Assembly: GCF_964340395.1 (NCBI RefSeq)
Contig: NC_135565.1
Coordinates: forward strand, 22,052,209 to 22,114,708
Direction: 5' to 3'
DNA: 62,500 nucleotides
Source of the DNA: Glandiceps talaboti
Taxonomy: Eukaryota > Hemichordata > Enteropneusta > Spengelidae
Both the position numbers and the translations under genes were made by a program. Of the stretch, positions 10,865 to 24,978 are shown in pieces; the first letter of the stretch is position 1; the number at the start of each line of letters is the position of its first letter. The notes under the pieces are model-generated. The model was not told the DNA's origin and made no database searches. It saw only the letters and a list, made by a program, of their open reading frames with translations.

Positions 10865-11832
10865 TCTGGTTCTGGTCAGCGCGCGCATGCCCTGAATACC
10901 CCCGCGTCGATCCTTTTTTCCCGATAATTTTTGCTTTCCCGTTCCTTATTTACAATTCCCCGTCGATCAACACTGTATGCAAGGCTAGCGGAAAAATTTA
11001 ACTCGTGTGATGGCGCACTTCTATTTGGTAACGGGTACCCTTTTCTTCTAGTACTGTTGCATACCCATAACCCCCCGTACGATATGTGTACGTAATATGT
11101 ACGATGAGCGTGGTTGATGGGAATCACGGGAAATAGTGTGTTCACTGTGCTAGGTGGTAAACCGCTCACATGTTTCGAAAATGTCTGAAGTTTGTGTACG
11201 TCGTGAGCAATCGAAATGTTGATATCAATTCAGCTGACTTTCTAGGTGTTCTTAGTTCTGGTGATCGTTTCGTTCTGCCTTCTGAATACAAAGATTTTCC
11301 TGTAGCGTAAGCAGTTAGCTCTGGATGTATGCGCTACGATGTTCGACACGTTTTTCCATCTGCGATGAGATGGAAAGACGTGTCGAACATCGTAACGTAT
11401 ACAGACTGCGTATCAGACTGATGATGGACGGTGCTTGAAAGAAAACACTGCCTCCTCTACGTCCGTTGGACAGACTACGTCCGTTGGACAGACCTATTTC
11501 TCGTTATTTAACGTTACAAGTTGCACAATGACATTATACAGTGGTTGCAAGGCAAGACTCATTATTATCTTGGATGGGATTATAACTGCAAATCACTGGG
11601 CGATAAGATAAATTTGTAAATGTGACTAGTGATGCCCTGATGGATGATTGATCCGCATCGTACAAAACTTGCCATACAACAGTGCCAACTTCCAGAGTTG
11701 TATGACATCTTCCGAGAGCATGTAAAGTGTCAAAAATGTGTATTTACTAATTTGCAAAAAAAAAATAATTAGGGAAAAAAAAAACGCGCGTCGTCGCACC
11801 ACTTTAGAAAGTTTACCCTGACCAGAACCAGA
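10865..11832. mobile_element. Putative non-autonomous DNA transposon with 15-bp TIRs
   Basis: TCTGGTTCTGGTCAG at 10865-10879 has a perfect inverted copy at 11818-11832, bounding 968 bp. The interior is locally CG-rich, unlike its surroundings, and holds a long hairpin at 11336-11393 and an 18-bp tandem duplication (ctacgtccgttggacaga) near 11457-11492. No transposase is recognised and no clear target-site duplication is visible, so the boundaries could be coincidental. Confidence 0.5.
11336..11393. repeat. Long hairpin, 25-bp stem
   Basis: ACGATGTTCGACACGT and the next nine bases (11336-11360) pair with 11369-11393 with one mismatch in 25, around an 8-nt loop (TGCGATGA). It lies inside the putative TIR element. 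Confidence 0.9.
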
Positions 11833-11834
11833 AA

Positions 11835-12995
11835 GTCTTACGTGTCCGCAAGGTCACTTGTACTGAATAGCGGGTCAATCTGTTAACAAAGACTGCAGTG
11901 TGCAGTCGAAAATTTCAGGTAAATTTTCAAGTTGTGTTTGGAACAAAACTGCAAATTGAATACTATATTTGGTTTTCCATCGTGCCAAAAATGTCTATAG
12001 ATCATGCAAGCATTTCTTCAAATATGTCTGCCTTTTTAAATGTCAAATGTTTTCCATGATATCAGGGCACACTTGTCACGTCTGCTCTATCTAGTTATAT
12101 CATTACCTTATGAACTCTCAGTCTGCAAACTGTCGCGGCAATACGTAAACTATATGACAAATGATGACCTTTCATACCACTGTGGACATATACAAAAAAT
12201 TATATACAAAAACTTAATACCTAGATAATATATATACATACTTTTGAAATTTTAAAATTGCAAAGGTGTTAAATAAACACACGGTCTTGTCAAATTGTCA
12301 CAACTATTAAAAAGTCAACAAACTGTCTGAGTCACAGAACTAAACTCTTTTGAAGTTATTTTTGGCCTATGACATGACTAACTCAGTGATGTTGTAATGC
12401 AGTGATTACTTGAATGTTGACCGAATACATACAATAACACTTTGCTTGAAAATATTTCAAAATTGGACAATGCTAGAATATAGTTATAGCTGCCATAGGA
12501 ATGGATACTATAACAAGTTTTATTCAAAATTTTAAAACTACATTATTTTGTGAAAATGACATTTTCTGGTTATTTTATGATGACCACTGTTGTTTTCTTA
12601 CACAGCATATCAAACAACATCTCTAAATGGTGACATCGTTGCTAGGTACTTAATATAAAATCAGACAGACATTGTATTTCTATAGGCAATTGTTAACCCA
12701 AAGAATACAGACGAGACATATGGTGTGTTTAAATATATACCACTTATCACATTGCTTGAATACATGTCAAAATTTTACAAACAAATTTGTTTGCAAAGGG
12801 CAGTGAATATTGTATAATTCAAAACATTATCGTTCGTGATCCCATTTATCATACATCTAAATATTTACCAATTTTAATGGCGGTTTTGTCGACGTATGGG
12901 TTGACCAATGTGTGAGGGCACGTACATAGTCATGTCGTACCCAACAGACTAAATATTTCAATTACAGATTACTCCACGTTCAGCGTAGTACTTAC
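11835..12995. other. No gene seen
   Basis: AT-rich sequence, probably part of the upstream intron of the minus-strand zinc-finger gene. No convincing exon was found on either strand. Confidence 0.5.
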
Positions 12996-13260
12996 CTACG
13001 GTCTAACTTGAATGGTGTAGTCTAAGACTGGATAGGGTCGTCGACAGATCTACCTCTGTGTACGTCGTGGTCACGACAGAAAACAGACACGAAACAGTAG
13101 TGCCAAAGCATGGGTACAGCAAGGTCCGTTCTTAGAAGTACTGACCGAGAGGAGATTGGAAGGGAGGCAGAGCATGATGGGTAAAACGCTACTGCGATAG
13201 CTCATAATCCGGGAGGGGGAGGGGGAGGGGGGTGCAGAGGAGGGTGGAAGGGGTGCAGAG
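12996..13260 (-). promoter_or_regulatory. Candidate 5' untranslated exon and promoter region
   Basis: The minus strand has a consensus donor GACCGTAG/gtaagtac with the exon ending at 12996. It is preceded by more CG-rich sequence and, at 13207-13235, by a run of GGGAGG motifs resembling GC-box DNA. It lies about 3.6 kb upstream of the first coding exon of the zinc-finger gene, which itself starts just after an acceptor, so an upstream non-coding exon is needed. The link is inference. Confidence 0.35.
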
Positions 13261-13470
13261 CATGATTGGTAAAAAGCGTAAGGCTGTGAGTTTCCAATGT
13301 GTACACTTCAAAGAGATGGTGTGGTACGTTTACAATGGTGGCTGGCTCAGTGCTCACCAGCCGTATTTTGGGGTATTTTCCCAACAATTCATCATTTTAG
13401 ATACTATAAAAGCGACAACCAACTGATATTTCTCCCTCCATGCAACAAGAATTATTGTTAGGAATACTGA

Positions 13471-15495
13471 TCTTGCGTCAATTTCGTGAAGAATACTTGA
13501 ACCTGGGGTCGTACATTTCGGCCCTGTTTTTCGCCCATTTATTGTTTCGCCCAAAATTTACAAATTTTGCAAAGTAGGTGGATTCCTGTGTACTTTAAAT
13601 GGCTGTAGTTAGAAAAAGACAAGGTCCGGTCAAGATTTTCCGTAGAAAGCGGATGATTTGACCCGAGTCGAACGTGATATCGTTAGACAAGCGATGCGGT
13701 GACAAGGCAAACAGGCGAGCTTCTTAAAACTTACTCAACTACTAGATCACCGTTCACTCCCAATTTCACACATATTTGAAAGCATTGCATGTATTGATAT
13801 ATATGGGAAGATACCAGTTTGAGGATTTAAGATGGCGCCCTCTGAATGAATATGCAACCATGCTTATTGCATTACATGATGGCCTAACTCACTTGTAGTG
13901 CATCGTCTATTTTCTAAGCCTGGTGGTATCGTGCATGCGCACTTGATTTATACGATACAAGTGACATCAAGATATCCTTGCAGGATTATTGCTTTAAAGT
14001 GGCCATATGGATGAAGATTGGGTATTTATTGTGGATTTTTAATTTATAATACAACTTTATCATGGCTTCCTACTTGAAAAGTCAATGTGTAACAACACAT
14101 GCCAAGTACTTGTTTGTAAATTTCAAAAATATTAATAAACAATTATTAGCTTATGTTTGTTTTTGTATAAGAAAAAATTATACACTTCATGTTGGCTACA
14201 ACATTGATATTTTGTCAATCAAATAACCAAAGATATAAACCCTTAAAATTTGTCATTGGACAGTGGACACTGTTTTACTTGATCAGTGGTCAATATTATC
14301 TGTAGGTAGTGTAGTGTCAAGTTTATATCTTGACAGAAAGCTGATTTCGGAATATATGTCACAATGTTAAAACTGTATTCATTATCACGATATATTCATT
14401 AAAAATTGGTAAAATACCAATGATTAGACAAAGTAGATATTAACCAGTGGTCGATATTTTTAATAAGTGTTACATAAACAGGTTGAAATCTAATTCCGGT
14501 TACCCAGACTCTTGCCGCTGGGGGCTCTGCCTACGAGAAGACTATTATCGTGTGTGATAATTCAAAACTTGACACAGTGATTCAATAACAGAACACATTT
14601 TCTTCGGTCCATTTACTGACAATGGCGATTTGTAATGTTTTATAACACCATGGAAGTATGATAACACTGACGCTGGAGAGATGTCTATATGTTAATACTA
14701 GTAACATATATTATCATATACCCAGTATCGATTCCAATGCAATTCATACCATGCAAATTGAACCTGGGGCAATGATTTCTCTGTGTCACGCCATGTCCTG
14801 GTACACTTTACCGAAATATGACAAGAGGCACGCTTCGCTCAGTGATTAGGCTTAGGAATTGAGGAAGGAACTGAATGAAAATGTTAAGAGATTATTGTAG
14901 CTAGTCAGACAAGAGGGCACTTAATGACTAATTTGCATAGATAAAGAAAGATTACTCTACTTTAATAATCAGGACAGTTCTTAAGACTAATTTGCATTCT
15001 ATCAGCAACTGTCATGTGACTGGGGATGCTTATGTAGCCCCAAGAGTAGGAATAAAGTTGTGAGTTTGATGAGCTCACCCATAATTCATAGCACAGGAAG
15101 TCCTCTTCACCGACAAAAGTGTATGGTCTTAGTGTTCACCCAACTGTTCGCAATCACTCACTCAGGTCACATGTTCACCTAAAAGAACACTATTGTGTTT
15201 AAATAAAACTTTATTGAAAAAGTTGAAAAAGCCCAGAGACTAGAGCCAGTCTAATGACATGTGACACTTTGACCATATTCATCCTTTTATCTTTGTAATC
15301 TCTGTATTTTGTAAGGATCCTTGAAATTGAAATTTTATAGTGAAACTTAAACATATAACCACCATTCTTGGATAGGGAAGGGGGTTTCCTTTGAGAGTAG
15401 CCTTGAACGTTCAGAATTCACAATATAACACAAGTAATATGCCAATTTGTCCCATTGAGAGGTGTGTCTTTTTTAGTAACCGATGAAGGAACATT
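13471..15495. repeat. Direct repeat block, copy 2 (partner 3385-5215)
   Basis: High-identity direct copy of 3385-5215. It carries 201 extra bases at 13769-13969, between two TCA trinucleotides. The dispersed repeat at its start ends in caatttcaca both here and in the diverged 51.5-kb copy, so this copy looks ancestral and the left copy has a deletion. Confidence 0.9.
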
Positions 15496-15902
15496 ATATT
15501 AGAGGATTTAACTGCGTATTTGAACTAAATGTAACAAGTCTTCATCAAAGACATAACCCCAACATTTCAACTTGCTAACTTGATTTTATGACTAATAAAT
15601 ATGACGGCCGTTTAGTTAAACTTTTGTGAATGTCACAAAATAAAGTGAAAATGATGCATATATTAAACTAAAGTATCTGGCATTTGTACCAGGTTTGGTT
15701 GAAATAGGTATGTGTCACAATGTTCAATACAAATATCAGACCTGTAATGAATAATGTCTTAATAGATTCTACGAAAGTATGGTAAATGACTTAATTACTA
15801 AGTGTTAGAGTCATTTTTTACGTCCTGTAGAAAGTAACACATTGAAAAGGGGCAAAATGAAAAGGTTGAACGTGAATTTCTGTGCCACCTTACATAATAC
15901 AC

Positions 15903-16241
15903 TTGATTTAAAGTGGCCATATCGATGACGATTGGGTACTTATTTGTGATTTTTAATTTATAAAACATGTTCATAATGGCTTCCTACTTGCAAAATCAAA
16001 GTGAAACAAGATTGACCAAGTCTGTGTTTGTAAGTCATTGCATTGCAAAATAAAACAAAAGTGTAAAAAACTTGTTTTTGCATGTACAATAAAACATTTT
16101 ACACATTTATTAATCTTTTTAATTTTATTGAGTAACAAAAAAGGACTTGGTATATGTTAATTCACATTGATTTTTCAAGTAGGAAGCTCGAAGCCATGAT
16201 TAAAATGTTTCATAAATTACTAAATCTAAAATAAATACCAA
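15903..16241. mobile_element. Fold-back element, truncated copy
   Basis: Counterpart of 5621-5966 with the same two inverted arms. The right arm stops at ataaatacc before agagagaggg, where the zinc-finger 3' flank begins. Confidence 0.65.
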
Positions 16242-16689
16242 AGAGAGAGAGGGACTTATCCAATATTAGATAAATTATGAAAGTAGATATTTGAGCACTG
16301 TCATTTATTATACGAAGAGTCAAACTAACCCACCTTTACCCTACCTGTGACCCACCTAACCACCATCTCTGTCCAGGGGTAGTATGAGACGCAGGACCAC
16401 ATTTGATTGTCTACAACCCCCAGGTTAGAGATTATCGGGTAAATTCGTCTCACACTCACCACATTTACATATCCTCTGCTCAAGATTTCCCCCAGTTGAA
16501 AGACATGGTCAAAAATGACTTTTCGTCTAGTGGTTCAAACAAAGTGTTGATTTGTGTCCATTCTAATGTATACTTACAGATTACAAACTGAGTAAAATTA
16601 TAACGATACATCTTACAACTGTTTTTTTTGTATGAATTCCCATGTGTAATTTTACGCATAAAACCTTTCTGCACTCCTAGCATACTGAT

Positions 16690-18340
<1,651 letters not shown>

Positions 18341-21300
18341 TGATCAAATGTAAAAGAAGACAGAAGTAACCAAAATCAGTCCGAAAAAATTAATGTAAAT
18401 AGTCTAGCAGGGTTCGTAATAATAGATAGTGACATTCCGACAATGGAAATGGTGTGTAGCAATGTTCTCGATACCAGCTGGTGATTGTCCGCTCTAGAAT
18501 TTACCAAACAAGTGAGTTTTAAGTTCCGCCTTAAACTTATCATAGGTGACTGCATTTCTAAGGTCCAGTGGTAATGCGTTCCATTTTTTAGGACCTTGAA
18601 CACTGAATGTCCTGTCTCCAAACGTTTTACGGACCGTTCTAGGAACATGGTAGGAATCTTCCACGGTGCTACTTGATCTCAGACCAGCGCACTTAACCTT
18701 GGAAGGAGTTAACATAGATATTAAGTAGTCCGGTGCTTCATTTCGATGACATTTGAACATTAAACAACATATTTTATAGTCAATCCCGAGGTTCACAGGT
18801 AGCCAGTGCAGTGTTTTTAAGCACTCTGTAGCACTGTCCCATCTATTTTTTATCAAGAATTGTTCTAGCTGCCATGTTTTGAATCCGCTGAAGTTTATTC
18901 AGGTCGCATTTCGGAAGACCTACGTATAGAGAGTTAGCATAGTCCAAATGGGAAAGTATCATGCCTGATGCTACTATTTTTCTTGCGTCTAAATCTAAAT
19001 ACTGTTTAATTAGTTTCAATCTTTGTATATTACCCGCTGCAATTCCACACTTTCTAGAGATGTTTCTCTTCATAGACAGGTGTTTATCAAGATCGAAACC
19101 GAGATACCTGATCTCCGGCACTTTTTCAATGTTACAATCGTTTACTGTCAATACCTCTGACACGAATTTTTGTAGATGTACTCTTGACCCAAAACATATG
19201 AATTCAGTTTTACAGTCATTCATCTTCAATCTATTTTCATCCATCCAGATTTTAACCTTTTTTAAGCAATCCTCCAGACCTTTCACTGCAAGCATTTCTA
19301 GGCCCCTAGATTTCGCTGGAAATTGATTTTTCAGGGCGTGGTCATCAGCGTATCCATGAATGTCGATTGGTGTTGGTATAACATTTTCCAGGGTACTTGC
19401 GTACACACTGTATAATGTCGGTCCCGTACAGCTGCCTTGTGGAACAGAAAAATCTATGTTTCTAGTGTCGGAGTAGGCGTTATCAACACATACTCTGAAA
19501 CCTCTAGGTCTTAAGTAAGAGGAAAACCACGCTAGTACTTGTCCATCTATACCATACTGCTCTTTTAGTACGTTCAACAATACCTCATGGTCCACAGTGT
19601 CGAAGGCTGCACTTAGATCGATTGCAGCAAGAACAGTGATTTTCTGTTCCTCCATGCCCCACAGGATGTCGTCAGTTAATTTAAGCAAGGCGGTTTCACA
19701 ACTAAAATTCACTCTGTCAGCTGACTGGTAGTCCGGGAAGAGATGATATTGATCGCAGTGTTCATTAAATTGTTTTAAAGCTATTTTTTCTAAGACTTTA
19801 GATAGGAACGCCAGGTTACTAACCGGCCTGTAATTAGATGATAATAAAGTCCAGTCCGACCTTCTTTAGCAACGGCGCCCTAACCACTGCACACTTCCAC
19901 TTTTCCATGAATACACCTTGTTGCAGAGATACATTAATCAACCGAGTAATGTGTGGAACCAGTCCTTTCAACACTCCTTTTAGGAATTTTGTTGGTACTA
20001 TATCCAATTCACAGTGTTTTGTTGGCATTTCTTTGATGGTTCTCTCAACTGTTTCCTCACTCACCGATGCAAATAGAGTGAAAGTCGGAACTTCCCTGTA
20101 GGTTGGACAATATTTGCTTTTATTTGCTAACGACTCTCTAATTTTAAGTATTTTTTGTAGGAAAAAATCAGCAAATTCATTGGCTAATTCTTTATTTGTT
20201 TTCCCTTCAGGCATTGGATTGACATCTTTTTTTACCAACTAAGTTGTTAACAATTTGGTACAGTTTCTTAGTATTTGCTCTTGACTCGTGTATCTTAGTA
20301 CTTATAGATTCTCTTTTTTCAGCCTTGATCATATATTGAAGAAAGTTTCTACACTTTTTGTAGGCAATCCATTGATGAGTCTGGCGGTATTTTCTCCAAA
20401 CCTCTTCTCTTCTTCGGACTACTTTCTTCTGATTCTTTATATCTTCATTGTCCCAGATCTGATGTTTAATTCCGCTCAATAACAGTTTTTGTGTTTTTTG
20501 GTGCGTGTTTATTTACGATTGTCATCAATTCGTTGTGAAACTGGTTATACAATGAATCGGCATCTATATCTTGGGTTAAATTAATGCATTGCAGATCATT
20601 TACAAAATCTTCCCTATTTACCTTCTTAAAGTTTCTGCTCTCAACCATCTTTTCTACAATCTCTTCACCTTCTTTACGTAGAATGCACGTTAACACTCTA
20701 TGATCTGAGAGGAATGGACCAGCGCTAACTTTCTAAATATCAAAAGAACTTACACTTTCCGTAATTATTAAGTCAAGATGATTACCCTCTCCGTGAGTGG
20801 CAAAATCCACTCTGATGTCCAGTCCGATTGCATCCATGCTGTCAACGAAACTACATGCATTTGTGTCCTCTTTATCGTCGATGTGAATATTAAAATCACC
20901 CGCAATAACGATGTTGTTGTTTGCTGGGAGCCAGGATTCCAGGAGGGTTAAAAACTCCTTGATGAAGTCACTGACCGTAGACTGGTGTTGTTTGCTGTAT
21001 GGAGGTCTGTAAATACCAAGTACGTTCACATCCAGATTTTGCCCTTTCACATGCCAATGATGATATTCAATTGTTCTCAACGTATCTGATTTTATCGTCT
21101 TTGAAACGAGTGTAGTCACAGTGACCAGACTTAAACCACCACCTCTCCTGTTATCCCCTCTGAAAGAAGATAGCATGCACAAACCGTTGTTGTTCAAATC
21201 ACAACCTTCAATCCATATTTGGTCTCTGGTTTGTAGCCACGTTTCTGTTATCACACACATGTCTATTCCATTGTTCAATAAATGGTCTCTTAGTAACACA

Positions 21301-21664
21301 GCTTTGTTTTTTATTAAATGTGCATTCCAGGTGGATATTTTTAGCTGTCGATAATTATTCATGACCGTGTTGTCCGTGACTTCTATAACTCTTAGATTAG
21401 CTATGTTGATTCCCTTCTTTTCTTGAGACTTTATACCACCCCGTTGGCCCCTTTTATTTCTTTTATGAATCTTAAGTTGTCTTATTACTCTTACTTGTTC
21501 TGGTAATAAAGATGTTTGATTTTTCCGTAGGTCCAATAACTCGAATCTTGACCATTGAATCCTGACACCTCGTTCCCTTTGCTGCTGAATACTAGTGTTG
21601 CCCATGTAGTTTCCCCTCGACCTTCTTTCCAGCTCAAAACCACATACTTCCACAAGTAAACACA
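18341..21664 (-). mobile_element. Non-LTR retrotransposon with endonuclease and RT, dead (copy 2)
   Basis: On the minus strand this is an almost complete ORF2 of a CR1/L2-like element. An N-terminal basic region is followed by an APE-type endonuclease (WNAHLI near 21345, AGDFNIHID near 20900, a GNHLDLII block near 20780), a connector, RT (YADD near 19345) and the family-typical C-terminus ending at 18494. The frame is broken by an in-frame TAG near 20733 and frameshifts near 20470, 20220, 19840 and 18850. About 150 bp of 3' UTR join the zinc-finger pseudogene. The 5' end near 21664 abuts a different RT fragment. No mobility is expected. Confidence 0.85.
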
Positions 21665-22096
21665 ACATATGATGATAGCCATTTCAAGGCGAGACCGTTG
21701 ATGCCCAATGCAGATAACCGTTGGAGAAGTATGACATGGTCTATTGTGTCGAAAGCTGCAGATAAGTCTAATAAAACTAGGATGACATATTTTCCTGTAT
21801 CAATTGATGTTAAGATGTCATTTTGGACCTTAAGGAGTGCTGTTTTAGTGCTGTGGAACTGTCTGTAAGCATATTGTAATGGTTCGACGAGTGAGTTGGT
21901 GCATAGATTTTCATTAAGCCTGGAGACTACGACTTTTTCGAGTACTTTTGAGATGAACGGTAGATTTGAGATGGGTCTGTAAGTCTTTAGATCATACCAG
22001 GATTAAGTATAGGTTTCTTCAAGAGAGGTGTCACAATAGCAGATTTGAATTCATCTGGAACAGTTCCATGTTGGAGGGAGAGGTTCTAAAAGAGTT
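21665..22096 (-). mobile_element. Second non-LTR RT fragment
   Basis: The minus strand encodes an N-terminal RT segment of another CR1/L2-like element. Its blocks include GTVPDEFKSA, VTPLLKKP, a PISNLPFISKVLEK block, LQYAYRQFHSTKTALL and LDLSAAFDTIDH. It stops after ALKWLSSY near 21665, where the first element begins. Its other end meets the arm A repeat near 22097. At least one stop interrupts it. Confidence 0.75.
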
Positions 22097-22500
22097 TTGT
22101 ATATTGCACAGATAGCAACAGAGATAGGTAAGAAAGTGAATACACACTCAAAAAGTGTAGCAAATATGCCTAGCAACAAGACCACGCCCAAAGCAACAGC
22201 CAAATGATGATGTATATTGCAAAGGTAACAACAGGGCTTAATATATAGGCAAGTGAATAATTAAACATGCAAAAAATGTATGCAAATATGCCTAGCTATA
22301 TGAACAAAAATGAACATTCCCGGTACGTTGGTATACCAAGTGAGTATAGCTATGTCAATGCGTCATGCGCGAAACGTATATTATTGTATACCTAAGTCTG
22401 ACCATATAAACGTGAATTGACGTGTATCTAAGTATATTCACGCAGTATAATACCTTATTGTCGCTACGCCACGAGCAGCTTTCTAAACATATACAGAGAG

Positions 22501-23275
22501 CATAGGGGCGTGTAATATTTCATAGATTGTTGTTTTCCTGGTCTACAAACTAAATACAACAAAATGTTGACTATATATTCCTAACTGTAAGGAAAAAAGA
22601 GAAGGGCGGACATCGAGTCACGATCCTGTATAAACTCCTCGGTGCGTCTTGCTATTTTGAATATTCAGCTCATTGCCGATTGGCTGTTCGAAACTACGCC
22701 TATGTAAAGAAAGCCCCTGGAAACAGTCACTACTTTATGGGCCACCAAAAGTGAAATCAATTCCAGTATATATATATAGATTGACAGTTTGACACAATAA
22801 AAATGCAGTTGTATTCGAATTCATACAAGTAGACTTGCCAGGAAGCTGTCGAGAACTGTTTGCGATCCATGGTGCTAGGTTTATTGATGGGACGTGCTTC
22901 TGATTTTGAAATGCTGCGTTCATCTGACGTCATCAGCCAATGCCTCTTTCTCAGCCAATCATCTGTGAAATTTTGACGGTTATGTCACTTGACATGCCTC
23001 TGACATACAGAGGATTTTATACAGTGCTCGCTTATTGTAAAAGGTCCATTTTTCTCGTTACTAAAGCATTTTTTGCCCCCTAGTGATAGTGTATAACTTT
23101 ATTTGGCACCTATTCTTTATGCAGGCATGTTTTGTTCATATTTGAAAGGTTAATGAAAGAAGATGTCCACCCTTCTCTTTTTTCCTTATAGGTAGGAATA
23201 TATAGTCAAAAGGTTGTTATATTTAGTCTGTAGACCAGGAAAACAACAAGCTATGAAATATTACACGCCCCTATG
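22501..23275. mobile_element. 775-bp element with 114-bp terminal inverted repeats (arm A copy)
   Basis: CATAGGGGCGTGTAATATTT starts the left TIR (22501-22614), and its complement ends the right TIR (23162-23275). The two TIRs are imperfect. There is no transposase frame, and no target-site duplication is evident. Both arms carry it at the same relative site, so it predates the inverted duplication. Confidence 0.75.
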
Positions 23276-24720
23276 ATGGAGCGTATACTGACGTCCTACC
23301 AACGTGAATCTACGTTTATCTAAGTATATTAATGCAGTACGTTTATGCTAAATCTTCCGGTACTACGACCAACAAGCTAAATCCCTGCAGGTGTGTCAGG
23401 GGTTATGAGCTTAGGGGTCAAACATAGTAAAACGGGGGGGGGGGTGTCAGCATTCCCGGTTACCGGCCACGGCAACCCATCGTGGGCTTTCCTAGTAGAT
23501 ATATACGCTTGGAGGCACTCTGGAAACTACCATGATTAGGTTGCTATATACAAGTAGGTAGGTATGACCGCTGTGTTGAAGCTTCACTCCCGGAGCTGCT
23601 ATTTGCCTGGTTTGAAGTCTAAGATCCCTAGTATTTTAAAGGATCGTACGAATCAAAACCGGCGATTAGTTTCCAGTCTACCCAGTAGGCAATTATAATA
23701 TCACTTACACAAAAACAACACGCCGAAAAAACACATGGAAGCATTGGCGGTCTTTGTTGTTGTTAGTCATATCCATGTAGCAAGGCAGGCATGACAACGA
23801 CAATGTTATGACATTTATAAATTAAACACACACTCTTTAACCCAGCAACAATAAAAAAGTTGGCTCATTCACATAGGTCAAAGGAAATGTGTTGTTTTTA
23901 AATAATCAATGTTATAAACAGCAATATATGTTGATACAGGCAAAAGAAATTGGCTAATACACTCAATTCGTAAAAAAATAAAATAAAAAAAAATAAAAAT
24001 ATTATTATTCTAAATAAATGTCCCATTGTCTTAAATTTACACTAGCTCAACCAAGCAACAGTACATAGTGGTACATTCATAACTTAGTTTTTCTTCCTGT
24101 ATGATCAGAGCCTGCAGATTATTAAGAGATGAGTTCTGATATTTTTGTCTGAAATCATGGTATTGAAGGCATTCAAAAATGAAATTCATCTTCTACAACA
24201 TTTAAATGAGAAAATCTACAAGTTCTGTCATTTTCTGACTTGTGCCTTTAAACACCCGGTTTCAATACACAGTGGCAAATGTATTTTGATATTTGCTTGC
24301 TAGTTTTATTTATATGGAATAACTTTTTTCCTATGGTTATACATGTACCAATCAAATTCAAATTCCCATAGATGTCTGATCTTACTTTCCAAGTACATAC
24401 GTGTATATACATGTAAGTTTAGTGCATTTGACCAAATTTAATGGCAGATGCAATCACCCTGTGTTTAAACTACCACCTATGCCCCTTCACACAAAGGAAG
24501 TTTTCCACACAAAGAAAGTGAAATCTTCATAATTATTAACTTCACCTTGTTCTAATACATCACAAGTAACAGAAATGTTCTTCCACACTACACTATTGAT
24601 TTGTACAAGGAATAGACACACTGAGCAACATGTAATTGACAATTAAATCATTGTACATAATGTCTATCACATTGTCTATATATGTTCTCGGTTATCTTCA
24701 TTTGATCTGGTGTAGAATAT
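23276..24720. other. No gene seen
   Basis: Non-coding arm A sequence matching 40250-41700 in inverse orientation. It would lie in the long intron of the NXPE-like gene in arm B. No exon was found. Confidence 0.6.
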
Positions 24721-24745
24721 CTTTGATCACTCAATGCTCAAAAGT

Positions 24746-24788
24746 GAATGAATGAATGAATGACTGACTGAATAAATGAATGAATGAA

Positions 24789-24839
<51 letters not shown>

Positions 24840-24978
24840 ATGAATGAATGAATGAATGAATGAATGAATGAATGAATGAATGAATGAATGAATGAATGAA
24901 TGAATGAATGAATGAATGAATGAATGAAAAAATAAATAAAGCCAAACCATTGCAATCGGTGGTGGTGGTGGTGGTGGT
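24746..24978. repeat. (TGAA)/(TAAA)/(GGT) microsatellites
   Basis: Mixed TGAA and TAAA tetranucleotides, then GGT trinucleotides. The inverse counterpart at 39982-40240 has different unit numbers. Confidence 0.95.

Noticed and set aside
10876-11169. 97-codon minus-strand open frame in the CG-rich element
   Set aside because: No recognisable domain, overlaps the element's end region, and looks like a chance frame in CG-rich DNA.
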